The notes below the pieces were generated by a model. It made no database searches. It was not told where the DNA came from and worked only from the letters and a program-made list of their open reading frames with translations. Positions 1 through 7,254 of a stretch of DNA of 10,031 bases are shown here, piece after piece. Position 1 is the first letter of the stretch. The number at the start of each line of letters is the position of its first letter. The DNA comes from Spirochaetaceae bacterium. GTDB lineage: Bacteria > Spirochaetota > Spirochaetia > Treponematales > Breznakiellaceae. The position numbers and the translations under genes are program-made. The stretch lies in the NCBI GenBank assembly GCA_031255395.1, contig JAIRSQ010000030.1:1-10031 (forward strand). Reading direction: 5' to 3'.

Positions 1-30
1 AATCTAAGACATGATTTCATGGCTTGGTTT

Positions 31-77
31 GCCCCACGGGTTTCATCACCTCCTTTTCCCGTGGGGCTTCTTTTTTT
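31..77 (+). terminator. Intrinsic terminator of an upstream unit, with an anti-Shine-Dalgarno-like loop
   Basis: A perfect 10-bp inverted repeat (31-40 with 58-67, GCCCCACGGG/CCCGTGGGGC) encloses a 17-base loop and is followed directly by a T-rich tract (68-77). This is the layout of a Rho-independent terminator acting on the + strand, so it should end a transcript that enters from the left of the window. The loop contains ATCACCTCCTTT at 45-56, identical to the conserved 3' tail of bacterial 16S rRNA. Read on the minus strand, the loop is therefore a full-length Shine-Dalgarno sequence inside a hairpin. Confidence 0.7.
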
Positions 78-105
78 AACAAAAGTGAAATTCGTTATTC
101 GCAGT

Positions 106-183
106 GGGGGTTTGATGCCCCGCCGCTTGCGGCGTGGCGGCCGGCCCTAAGGCAGGCGCGCGCAAAAACCCGCCGGCAGGCGG
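106..183. other. GC-rich stem-forming leader upstream of iorA
   Basis: Between the terminator and iorA lies a GC-rich stretch with several short self-complementary elements. CGCCGC-TT-GCGGCG (121-134) and CCGCC-GGCA-GGCGG (170-183) are clean hairpins, and a G-run at 106-110 faces CCCC at 118-121. No T-run follows any of them, so they do not look like terminators or a classical attenuator. No convincing sigma-70 promoter was found between 78 and 218. The stretch is open in the iorA frame from a TTG at 24, but its translation resembles no known IorA N-terminus, so it is treated as non-coding. Confidence 0.4.
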
Positions 184-218
184 CTGGCAACTGGAAAAAA
201 TTTGTGGTAAGCTGGGGT

Positions 219-1868
219 ATGCGAAAGATAGTTTTGGGGGACGAAGCGCTGGCAGAGGGTGCTCTGGACGCCGGGCTTTTTGCCTGCTACGGGTATCCGG
301 GGACGCCTTCGACCGAGATAATGGAGTACCTTATCGGCAAGGCGGAACGTGAGGGAACGCCCGTAGCGCGGTGGTGTGTCAACGAAAAGACCGCTCTGGA
401 GGGCGCGCTGGGGACTTCCTTTGCGGGACGGCGCGCGCTGGTAACGATGAAGCACGTAGGGCTGAACGTCGCGGCTGACCCGTTCATCAACGGGGCGTTG
501 CTGGGCATTAAAGGCGGTTTGGTTGTCGCTGTCGCCGATGACCCCGGAATGCACAGCTCGCAAAACGAACAGGATTCGCGGTTCTACGCCGATTTCGCGT
601 TACTGCCCTGTTTCGAGCCGCGTAGCCAGCAGGAAGCGTACGACATGACGCGGGAAGCGTTCGCGCTGTCCGAAGAGCGTCATTTGCCCGTGCTCGTGCG
701 GCTCTGTACCCGGCTTTCCCACGCCAGGGCGGTTATCGAGACCGCCGCTCCCGTCCCTAAGGCTCCGCTTGACAGGGTGAAAGACGCTACCGAATGGATG
801 TTGCTACCGGCGTTTGCCCGCAGGAACTATGCCGCCCTGATTGAAAAAAACGCCGCCCTGCTGGAATGGGCGCGGCACCATGGCACGAACAAACTTGAAA
901 TCGAGGGCCGCGACCTGTCCTTCGCCGTAATTACTGCCGGTTTGGGCGGCAACTATTACGAGGAAAACTTTGCCGAACTGGCCAAGGCCGCTTCCGAGCG
1001 GGGCACTCCGCCGCCGGCCCGCCTGCATATCGGCGTTTACCCGCTCCCAGACGAATCTGTCCGAAAACTTTGCGCCGGAGCGAAAAAACTGCTCGTGATC
1101 GAGGAGGGACAGCCGTTCATCGAGGCTAAACTGCGCGGCATTCTGCCATCCGCTGTAGAGATTGACGGCAAACTGAACGGCAGGCTGCCAAGAACTGGCG
1201 AGCTTGACCCGGACAATGTGCGTCCAGCGCTAGGTTTGCCGCCCGTTCGCGGGGTGGAATTGAGCGAGACGGCTAAAATAAGACTGCCAGCACGGCCGCC
1301 GCAGTTATGCAAAGGCTGTCCGCACGCGGACAGCTACGCCGCTATCAACGCGGCGGTTGACGGTTACCCGCCCGCCGAGCGCGCCGTGCTGTCCGACATC
1401 GGCTGTTATTCGCTGGGAGCGTCCCCGCCGTATTCCGCCATCGAGTCGATCGTCTGCATGGGCGCTTCGATAAGCATGGCGCGAGGGGCGGCGGAAGCCG
1501 GCATCAAGGCCGCCCTAGCCGTGATTGGCGATTCGACTTTCCTCCATTCCGGAATAACGGCCATCGTTGACGCCGTTTCCTCCAACGCCGCGAGGACGGT
1601 CGTCATCCTCGACAATTCCACCGTCGCTATGACCGGCTGTCAGGAAACGGCTCTGCCTTCGTCAAAGCTCGTGCCGATACTGTTGGGGCTGGGCGTGGAA
1701 AAGGAACATATTGCGGAACTGGAAACGACGCCCAAAAATATCGAGGCGAACGCGGCGCGGCTTGTCTCGGAGATAGAGTACCGGGGGCTTTCCGTCATAA
1801 TATTCAAGCGGGAATGTCTTGAAAGCGTCCGCATAAGACGAAAACGCGACAAAGCGCGTCAAGACTGA
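219..1868 (+). CDS. iorA: Indolepyruvate:ferredoxin oxidoreductase, alpha subunit, lacking the C-terminal ferredoxin domain
   Basis: This is the thiamine-diphosphate catalytic subunit that oxidatively decarboxylates indolepyruvate and other arylpyruvates to the acyl-CoA, passing electrons to ferredoxin. It acts in the cytoplasm in aromatic amino acid fermentation, or in reverse in synthesis. With ATG 219 it has 549 residues. Family marks are GYPGTPSTE (25-33), VNEK (54-57), KHVGLNVAADP (78-88), the Cys pair in LCKGCPHADSY (363-373), DIGCYSLG (393-400) and the diphosphate-binding GDS (437-439) to N466. ATG 219 is preferred because MRKIVLGDEALAEG matches the usual start. GTG 204, with GGA at 193-195, is an alternative. 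The family normally ends in a two-[4Fe-4S] ferredoxin domain. Here the chain stops in a basic tail (RIRRKRDKARQD) with no CxxCxxC motif. iorB begins 15 bases later. Confidence 0.93.
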   Translation: MRKIVLGDEALAEGALDAGLFACYGYPGTPSTEIMEYLIGKAEREGTPVARWCVNEKTALEGALGTSFAGRRALVTMKHVGLNVAADPFINGALLGIKGGLVVAVADDPGMHSSQNEQDSRFYADFALLPCFEPRSQQEAYDMTREAFALSEERHLPVLVRLCTRLSHARAVIETAAPVPKAPLDRVKDATEWMLLPAFARRNYAALIEKNAALLEWARHHGTNKLEIEGRDLSFAVITAGLGGNYYEENFAELAKAASERGTPPPARLHIGVYPLPDESVRKLCAGAKKLLVIEEGQPFIEAKLRGILPSAVEIDGKLNGRLPRTGELDPDNVRPALGLPPVRGVELSETAKIRLPARPPQLCKGCPHADSYAAINAAVDGYPPAERAVLSDIGCYSLGASPPYSAIESIVCMGASISMARGAAEAGIKAALAVIGDSTFLHSGITAIVDAVSSNAARTVVILDNSTVAMTGCQETALPSSKLVPILLGLGVEKEHIAELETTPKNIEANAARLVSEIEYRGLSVIIFKRECLESVRIRRKRDKARQD

Positions 1869-1883
1869 TTTTAGGATTTTAGT

Positions 1884-2450
1884 ATGAAAACAGATATGAT
1901 TTTAGCGGGAGTGGGCGGGCAGGGAGTGCTGTCGATAGCGGCGGTGATAGCTTTGTCCGCGGTAAAGGCCGGATTCTCAGCCCGTCAGAGCGAAGTGCAC
2001 GGTATGTCCCAGCGAGGCGGGGCCGTGCTGTCCCATCTGCGGCTCAGCGACGGGGCGATACACTGCGATCTTGTGCCGCGCGGCAGGGCGGACTTGATTG
2101 TTTCGATGGAGCCGCTGGAGGCCCTGCGTTACATCGGCTGGCTCTCCTCCGACGGAGCGCTGGTAAGCTCATCCGACCCGATCGTGAACATAGGCGATTA
2201 TCCGCCTCTCGAAACGGCGCTTAACGCCGTCAAGTCGTTCTCTAAAGCGCGCCTTGTCAACGCGGACGCGCTGGCAAAAGAGGCGGGAAGCGCAAGAGCC
2301 GTAAACATGGTAATGGTCGGGGCGGCCTCGCCGTTCCTGCCGTTGGAGCCTGAAACCCTTGAAAGCGCGATAGCGGAACTGTTTGCAAAACGGGACCCGG
2401 CGATAAATATCGAAGCGTTCCGGCTTGGCAGACGTGGCGCGGACGCTTAG
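1884..2450 (+). CDS. iorB: Indolepyruvate:ferredoxin oxidoreductase, beta subunit
   Basis: This is the partner subunit of IorA, corresponding to the gamma domain of pyruvate:ferredoxin oxidoreductases. The two assemble into the cytoplasmic indolepyruvate oxidoreductase. At 188 residues it is the usual length for a stand-alone IorB. Diagnostic motifs are the glycine-rich GVGGQGV (9-15) and SEVHGMSQRGG (36-46), both near the N-terminus as in the family. ATG 1884 is the start because it places these motifs correctly and lies 15 bases after the iorA stop. The Shine-Dalgarno is weak (TAGGAT around 1872), so translation may be coupled to iorA. No terminator with a T-run was found after its stop. 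The convergent PilZ gene ends 73 bases further on. Confidence 0.94.
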   Translation: MKTDMILAGVGGQGVLSIAAVIALSAVKAGFSARQSEVHGMSQRGGAVLSHLRLSDGAIHCDLVPRGRADLIVSMEPLEALRYIGWLSSDGALVSSSDPIVNIGDYPPLETALNAVKSFSKARLVNADALAKEAGSARAVNMVMVGAASPFLPLEPETLESAIAELFAKRDPAINIEAFRLGRRGADA

Positions 2451-2523
2451 CATTAGCGGCGGGGAATTTCATTGCGGGAGCGCCTGGTCGCGCGATATGA
2501 ACGCCTAGATATTTCAGGCGAGC

Positions 2524-2859
2524 CTAGCTGCGGTAGGCGAGGTAATCGACATAACGCTGAAAGAATTTGCCCTTTGGCGACTCAACTACGCTAAAACCGG
2601 CTTCGCTGGCGCAGTTCCCATGCTTTACCCAGCAGAGCTTTACGGCAAGATCGAATTCTCCGATTTTAGCGTCCGCCTCCGGCTTTACATGGAGGGTATA
2701 ATGTTTGTCATGCTCGGCGTTAATAATAACCGTATGCTCGATACGGCAGCCCGACACGCTTAAATCCTTCAACATAGCCTCTCCAATAAACGCGTCCGCC
2801 ATGGTCGCCGTTGCAAGAGACTGGTATCTTTTATTAATTCTTCTTTGAAACACTTCCAA
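2524..2859 (-). CDS. Small single-domain PilZ protein, probable cyclic-di-GMP receptor
   Basis: This is a 111-residue protein consisting of little more than one PilZ domain. Both ligand-binding signatures of the family are present: RxxxR (RINKR, residues 7-11) and DxSxxG (DLSVSG, 32-37). A beta-strand-rich stretch and a C-terminal amphipathic helix (FFQRYVDYLAYRS) follow. Such proteins bind cyclic-di-GMP and relay it to motility, adhesion or envelope functions. The partner cannot be told from here. The start is uncertain. The only upstream in-frame candidates are TTG (2857-2859) and GTG (2851-2853). The first in-frame ATG (residue 20) would remove RxxxR, so a non-ATG start is likely. No good Shine-Dalgarno precedes either codon. 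A loose promoter, TTGAGC-17-TATCAT, lies at 2862-2890 on the minus strand and would give a very short leader. Confidence 0.85.
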   Translation of the reverse strand: MEVFQRRINKRYQSLATATMADAFIGEAMLKDLSVSGCRIEHTVIINAEHDKHYTLHVKPEADAKIGEFDLAVKLCWVKHGNCASEAGFSVVESPKGKFFQRYVDYLAYRS

Positions 2860-2922
2860 TAATGATACATTAACGCCCCCAAACGCTCAAGCGCGTTGTC
2901 CTGTCAAACAGACGCCGGCGGG

Positions 2923-3990
<1,068 letters not shown>

Positions 3991-3992
3991 TC

Positions 3993-4018
3993 TGCCGGCG
4001 GCTCTAAAATAGCCGGCA
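3993..4018 (+). other. Inverted repeat after ilvC
   Basis: TGCCGGC (3993-3999) pairs with GCCGGCA (4012-4018), starting 3 bases after the ilvC stop. An alternative register pairs GGCT (4000-4003) with AGCC (4011-4014). No T-run follows, so it is more likely a 3'-end stabilising stem than a second terminator. Confidence 0.4.
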
Positions 4019-4043
4019 TTGAACGCGTTTAAGAAGGTTTACG

Positions 4044-4077
4044 TTGCGCTGCCTGAAACAGGCGGCGCAAGTTTTTT
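4044..4077 (+). terminator. Intrinsic terminator of ilvC
   Basis: A 12-bp stem with one G-T wobble (4044-4055 with 4059-4070; TTGCGCTGCCTG against CAGGCGGCGCAA) closes on a 3-base AAA loop and runs into G then TTTTTT (4072-4077). It lies 53 bases after the ilvC stop. On the opposite strand no T-run follows the stem, so it should work mainly in the + direction. Confidence 0.9.
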
Positions 4078-4083
4078 GCTGTA

Positions 4084-4629
4084 TTACCATATTCCGGGCG
4101 TGAACCCGTCCGGCGGCGGCACTAAACTAACCGATTCTCCGGTAAGTTCAAGCGCAAAAAATCCGCATTTGTAGGCGTAGGCCGTAACATCGGGGTCCGC
4201 AAAGCCTCCCGCTAACGCTCCCATCAGCCGTTTATTGTTGATTTTAATTTCGGCGGGCGGATATTTCCTTATAAGGGCCATGCGTTCCAGATGCTTGTCC
4301 ACATAGCTCGTCCTGTCAAGAGCGTCCTTGACTTCCACACCCATCGCGTGGGCGGTATTTGAAAGCAGGATGTCTATATCGGTCAGCACGCGGTTTTTTT
4401 CGTTATAAATCGGCACCCGCCTGAAAACCCGCTTCAGGTTGAATCCCTTGAATTTATCGCCGATTCCCGCCCCTATCAGCGTCTCGATAAGCTGTCCCAT
4501 TGAGTTGTTCAATCCGTCGACATTTCTGGAAAGCCTGTCAAGCCGCTCATCGGTTCTTTTCATTTGCTCGTCAGTTTTCTTCATCTGTTCGTCAGTTTTT
4601 TTCTGCTCTTCGGCTGTTTGCTTAATCAA
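4084..4629 (-). CDS. C-terminal part of a coiled-coil / PD-(D/E)XK nuclease-like protein (frame-split gene)
   Basis: This 181-codon open frame holds the main body of a protein whose N-terminal part is encoded at 4626-4826 in another frame. It opens with a heptad-repeat coiled coil (KKTDEQM, KKTDEQM, KRTDERL, residues 10-30). A conserved linker (LIETLIGAGIGDKF) leads to a compact alpha/beta domain with D86 in TDIDIL and E99-x-K101 in VEVKD, the layout of a PD-(D/E)XK nuclease-like core. The chain ends LVPPPDGFTPGIW. This resembles the DUF3782-type proteins common in treponemes and cyanobacteria. That assignment is from memory of the family. The substrate is unknown. The only start available is TTG 4627-4629 overlapping the TGA of the upstream part, with GAGGAG directly abutting it, which is a poor start. 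A fused product of 247 residues is the natural full-length form. Confidence 0.75.
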   Translation of the reverse strand: MIKQTAEEQKKTDEQMKKTDEQMKRTDERLDRLSRNVDGLNNSMGQLIETLIGAGIGDKFKGFNLKRVFRRVPIYNEKNRVLTDIDILLSNTAHAMGVEVKDALDRTSYVDKHLERMALIRKYPPAEIKINNKRLMGALAGGFADPDVTAYAYKCGFFALELTGESVSLVPPPDGFTPGIW

Positions 4630-4685
4630 CTCCTCGGTTTTTTTCGTTCTTCCGCTGTTTGTCGAATCAACTCCTCAGTTTTCTT
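4603..4685 (-). repeat. Internal 42-base tandem duplication carrying the frame break
   Basis: Two near-identical copies lie head to tail in the coiled coil. Copy 1 (4685-4644 on the minus strand) encodes KKTEELIRQTAEER. Copy 2 (4643-4603) would encode KKTEELIKQTAEEQ but is 41 bases, one short. Compared with the end of copy 2 (CAG AAA AAA ACT), the end of copy 1 reads CGAAAAAAACC, so a single A is missing at the junction. Shorter 21-base repeats encoding KKTDEQM follow downstream. Confidence 0.8.
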
Positions 4686-4826
4686 TTGCGTCTCGACAAT
4701 TTCGGCATGTTTTTGGGAGGCTTCCGCGAATAAGCGTTTAATCTTTGCCTCCGATTCCAATATTTCCGCTTTAAGTTTTTCAAGATCAGGTGATTTTCCG
4801 GCTTCCGCCATTTGTTCCGCATTCAT
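4626..4826 (-). CDS. N-terminal coiled-coil part of the same frame-split gene
   Basis: This 66-codon frame begins at ATG 4824-4826 with an excellent Shine-Dalgarno (GGAGG at 4833-4837 on the minus strand, 6-base spacing) and a promoter just upstream, so it is the true start of the gene. The product is charged and helical (PDLEKLKAEILESEAKIKRL and onward), a typical N-terminal coiled coil for this family. The last residues, KKPRS, follow the frame break and look accidental. A shift of -1 at the A-run (4638-4644) continues as KKTEELIKQTAEEQKKTDEQ into the frame ending at 4084, giving 66 + 181 = 247 residues. On its own this fragment has no enzymatic domain. The gene is either damaged, misread by one base, or recoded. 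Confidence 0.7.
   Translation of the reverse strand: MNAEQMAEAGKSPDLEKLKAEILESEAKIKRLFAEASQKHAEIVETQKKTEELIRQTAEERKKPRS
4638..4644 (-). promoter_or_regulatory. Possible -1 slippery heptamer A_AAA_AAA
   Basis: On the minus strand the zero frame reads CGA-AAA-AAA-CCG. The seven A residues are phased exactly as X_XXY_YYZ. A -1 slip re-reads the last A as ACC-GAG-GAG-TTG and enters the downstream frame. A purine-rich GGAAGAA lies just upstream and could act as a weak stimulator. I see no strong hairpin or pseudoknot immediately downstream. A seven-A run also allows transcriptional slippage by one base. Confidence 0.4.
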
Positions 4827-4856
4827 AGCTGTCCTCCAAGTTAATATTATTTTATT

Positions 4857-4885
4857 ATTGTATCATGCTAACCTTTAAAAAGCAA
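4857..4885 (-). promoter_or_regulatory. Sigma-70-type promoter of the coiled-coil/nuclease-like gene
   Basis: Reading the minus strand, TTGCTT (4880-4885) is followed after 17 bases by TACAAT (4857-4862), then an AT-rich leader and the GGAGG at 4833-4837. The rest of this divergent gap (4886-4962) shows no comparably good promoter for the + strand operon that begins at 4963. Confidence 0.65.
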
Positions 4886-4962
4886 AACGAAAACCGGTTG
4901 GCGGTGTTTTAGCGGGTAAAGAATATGGCAGGTTATGCCGATATTAAAAACAGAGAACTATC

Positions 4963-6039
4963 ATGAGATTCAGTATTCTCCGGTACTCGGCGTTTTTTAT
5001 ACTGCTGGCAGGTGTTTTTCCCGCTGTCGGCGTGCGGGCACAGCTATGGCAGCAGGGCATGAACGAAGGTAATGCCGCAGCGTACGCCCAGATTAACAGA
5101 GGAATAGAACTCTATGGCGACGGGCAGTGGGGCAACGCTATAATTCAACTGCGGCGGGCGCAGCAGGAAAACATCGGATACACGGCTCGGGCGGAAGCGC
5201 AGTTTTGGATAGCTATGGCCGCGTTTGCGGCAGGCGATTACGAAGAGGCCATCCACGACTTTGACGAGATAGGGCGCATCGACCCCTCTAACATACGTTG
5301 CGTCGAGGTCCCGTACCATAAGGGGCGGGCTTATTACTATTTAAAGCGGTACGACGAGGCTATCAAATTGTTTTCCGCTTATATCGAAAGTCTGCGCGTG
5401 GACGGTAGATATATAAACGGCGTTAGGGTTGGGAACTGGAACGATGGCGGGCTTTACAGCAACCCGGACGGAGATTATAACAGGAAATCGTCCGCGATTT
5501 ACTGGATGGGCGAATGTTTTTATTCGCTGGGCGATATGACTCGCGCGGAGGAACTGCTAAACATTGTAATAAAAGAATACCCCAAAAGCCATAAATTTGA
5601 ACCGGCGATCAACAGGCTCGCATTGATAAAGCAAAAAAAGGTTGAAGGCGCGCTGCTCGACATATTGAAAAGCGCCCCGTCCGCAACGACAGGACAGACG
5701 ACCGGACAGCCTGAGACCGGAGCATGGACGGAGACTGAACAGCGGAAAACCACAGAAGAAGCCATACTTGAGTATCAAAGGCGTATAACGCCGTACCTTA
5801 TAAATGAAGCGTACAGGGAACAGAACGGAATCCCCGTTGCCGCGCCGGAAAATCAACCGCCTTATGTATCGCAGGTTCCGCGGCAGAACGTTCAGGAACA
5901 GCGTAGTAGCGGGATAACGGACGAAAAAAACAGGGACGCCATTATCCGTCTGCTGGCGATTAAAACAACCGCGTTGGAAATAATGGACAGACTTGTGTCC
6001 GCGCTTAACACTTATGAAATAGTCGAGGACAGGTGGTAG
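4963..6039 (+). CDS. Exported tetratricopeptide-repeat protein
   Basis: This is a 358-residue protein with a clear signal peptide: basic MRFSILR, a hydrophobic core to about residue 20, and a likely cut after VRA (26/27). No lipobox Cys is present, so a soluble periplasmic protein is expected. TPR-type helix pairs are visible around residues 43-72, 78-108 (FWIAMAAFAAGDYEEAIHDF), 115-145 (GRAYYYLKRYDEAIKLF) and 178-208 (YWMGECFYSLGDMTRAEELL). The spacing resembles BamD/YbgF-like scaffolds, but no specific match is claimed. A Thr/Gln-rich linker (240-262) and a helical C-terminus follow. ATG 4963 is set by the signal peptide. The Shine-Dalgarno is weak (AGAGAA around 4952). It is first of three tightly spaced genes and probably a binding scaffold for their products. 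Confidence 0.85.
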   Translation: MRFSILRYSAFFILLAGVFPAVGVRAQLWQQGMNEGNAAAYAQINRGIELYGDGQWGNAIIQLRRAQQENIGYTARAEAQFWIAMAAFAAGDYEEAIHDFDEIGRIDPSNIRCVEVPYHKGRAYYYLKRYDEAIKLFSAYIESLRVDGRYINGVRVGNWNDGGLYSNPDGDYNRKSSAIYWMGECFYSLGDMTRAEELLNIVIKEYPKSHKFEPAINRLALIKQKKVEGALLDILKSAPSATTGQTTGQPETGAWTETEQRKTTEEAILEYQRRITPYLINEAYREQNGIPVAAPENQPPYVSQVPRQNVQEQRSSGITDEKNRDAIIRLLAIKTTALEIMDRLVSALNTYEIVEDRW

Positions 6040-6041
6040 CC

Positions 6042-7250
6042 ATGCGGAAAATGTTTTTTGCGGCAGTTTTGCTTTTTACAGCCGCCTTTTCGACCCTAGG
6101 TGCGGCGGAATACGCCGACGGGCGCATAAAACTTGTCATAGACGAAAGATTGGGACGGTTCGCGCTGTACTACATGACCGATGTTGAAAACAGGGTATAC
6201 AAACCCTTGTTTTTGGACAAGGACCTGCGCACCAGTTTTCTTTCAGCGTACATAAACGGCAAAGAACGCAAACTGGGCAGCAGTCCCGAATTCAAAATGA
6301 TTATACGAGGCGAAAAAAATAAACCTTCGCTCGTTTTCGAATCTGAATTTATGTCTATAGCGGAAGATTTTTCTTTCATAAGAACCGCGAGTTCAGGCGT
6401 AAGCAACGGCGTGCGGATCGACGTGCGGATAGAAAGCTGGAACGTGAAAACGGTAGAAATCGGCGCGCGCCTTTTAATTGACACTTTTCTTGGCGAAAAG
6501 AACACGCCTGCTTTCAGGACGGATCTGCGGCCTATCGGAGCTGAAACTATTATTGACAAGACGTCGCCCGACCAGTACTGGGTTTCGCGCGGCGACGGCT
6601 ACGGGCTGATGGGGAGCATATTTGTCGAAGGAACGGACGCTCCCGATTTTTTGCAATTTGCGAACTGGAAACGCATGAACTCGGCGCGCTTTAAGGTCAA
6701 TTATGTTCAGGGAAGAAATTTTAACGCCACGCCATTTTCGGTAAAAGATTCTGCCGTATGCTATTTTCTTGACATAAAACCGATGAAACGCTGGGAGCGC
6801 CGCTCGATGACGGTTTTGCTTGCCGCCGAAGACGACTATGGGTTTGAGGGCGACAAGCTGCCGGACAGTTATGAAGGGGAATATACGCAACTTGTAATTG
6901 TTGACGGCGGGGTTCGCGGGGAACCCGTCCGCACGTCCTCCGGAGGTACGGGAGCGGTGTCGGCAAGCAGCAGCGCGGCGGGCGGCGGAGGCGGTGGGTC
7001 GTCCTCTGCCACGACGATCGTGCCTTATGCGGCGCAGGCTGCCGCTACGGACGAGCGTTCAAGAATCCGCCGCCCGCTTCTGCCTATTGGGGCTATGCGT
7101 GTAGATGTTATGACGCTCCGGGAGTTGATGTACAAGGTTGATGAATATATCTATTCCGGCAATATGCCTAGCGAGGAAGAATTGAAGGCGATGGAAGCGG
7201 TCATAGCGAAACTGAAAGCCCGTTACGGCTCCGTGTTCAACACATTTTAA
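6042..7250 (+). CDS. Exported protein of unknown family with a Gly/Ser-rich linker
   Basis: I do not recognise a family. The 402-residue product starts with a signal peptide (MRKMFFAAVLLFTAAFSTLGAA, likely cut near residue 22). A beta-rich domain of about 265 residues follows, with alternating hydrophobic strands and conserved-looking aromatic/Gly turns (DQYWVSRGDGYGLMGSIFVEG, written here as residues 177-197). A low-complexity Ser/Gly/Ala linker (299-325, including six Gly in a row) connects it to a short helical C-terminus (MTLRELMYKVDEYIYSGNM and onward). ATG 6042 is chosen over GTG 6033 because AGGTGG (6031-6036) lies 5 bases before it. That ribosome site overlaps the stop region of the preceding gene, 2 bases away, implying coupled translation. 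Location and spacing suggest a periplasmic partner of the flanking TPR proteins. Confidence 0.8.
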   Translation: MRKMFFAAVLLFTAAFSTLGAAEYADGRIKLVIDERLGRFALYYMTDVENRVYKPLFLDKDLRTSFLSAYINGKERKLGSSPEFKMIIRGEKNKPSLVFESEFMSIAEDFSFIRTASSGVSNGVRIDVRIESWNVKTVEIGARLLIDTFLGEKNTPAFRTDLRPIGAETIIDKTSPDQYWVSRGDGYGLMGSIFVEGTDAPDFLQFANWKRMNSARFKVNYVQGRNFNATPFSVKDSAVCYFLDIKPMKRWERRSMTVLLAAEDDYGFEGDKLPDSYEGEYTQLVIVDGGVRGEPVRTSSGGTGAVSASSSAAGGGGGGSSSATTIVPYAAQAAATDERSRIRRPLLPIGAMRVDVMTLRELMYKVDEYIYSGNMPSEEELKAMEAVIAKLKARYGSVFNTF

Positions 7251-7254
7251 CATT

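Noticed and set aside
76..104. TTAACA near 76 as a -35 for iorA
   Set aside because: No acceptable -10 lies 16-18 bases downstream.
24..218. Upstream in-frame extension of iorA from a TTG at 24
   Set aside because: It crosses a terminator and a hairpin-rich leader, and its translation has no resemblance to IorA N-termini. ATG 219 fits the family.
1869..1883. A frameshifted ferredoxin domain hidden after the iorA stop
   Set aside because: Only 15 bases separate iorA from iorB, so there is no room for a lost domain.
2481..2520. CGCCTG...CAGGCG inverted repeat between iorB and the PilZ gene as a bidirectional terminator
   Set aside because: The loop is 28 bases and no T-run follows on either strand.
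4627..4629. Independent translation start (TTG) for the C-terminal nuclease-like frame
   Set aside because: GAGGAG directly abuts the TTG with no spacing, and the start would fall inside a coiled-coil repeat. A single longer protein explains the sequence better.
6936..7020. Gly/Ser-coding low-complexity stretch as a non-coding repeat or insertion
   Set aside because: It keeps the reading frame, its flanks are continuous protein-coding sequence, and it reads naturally as a flexible linker.
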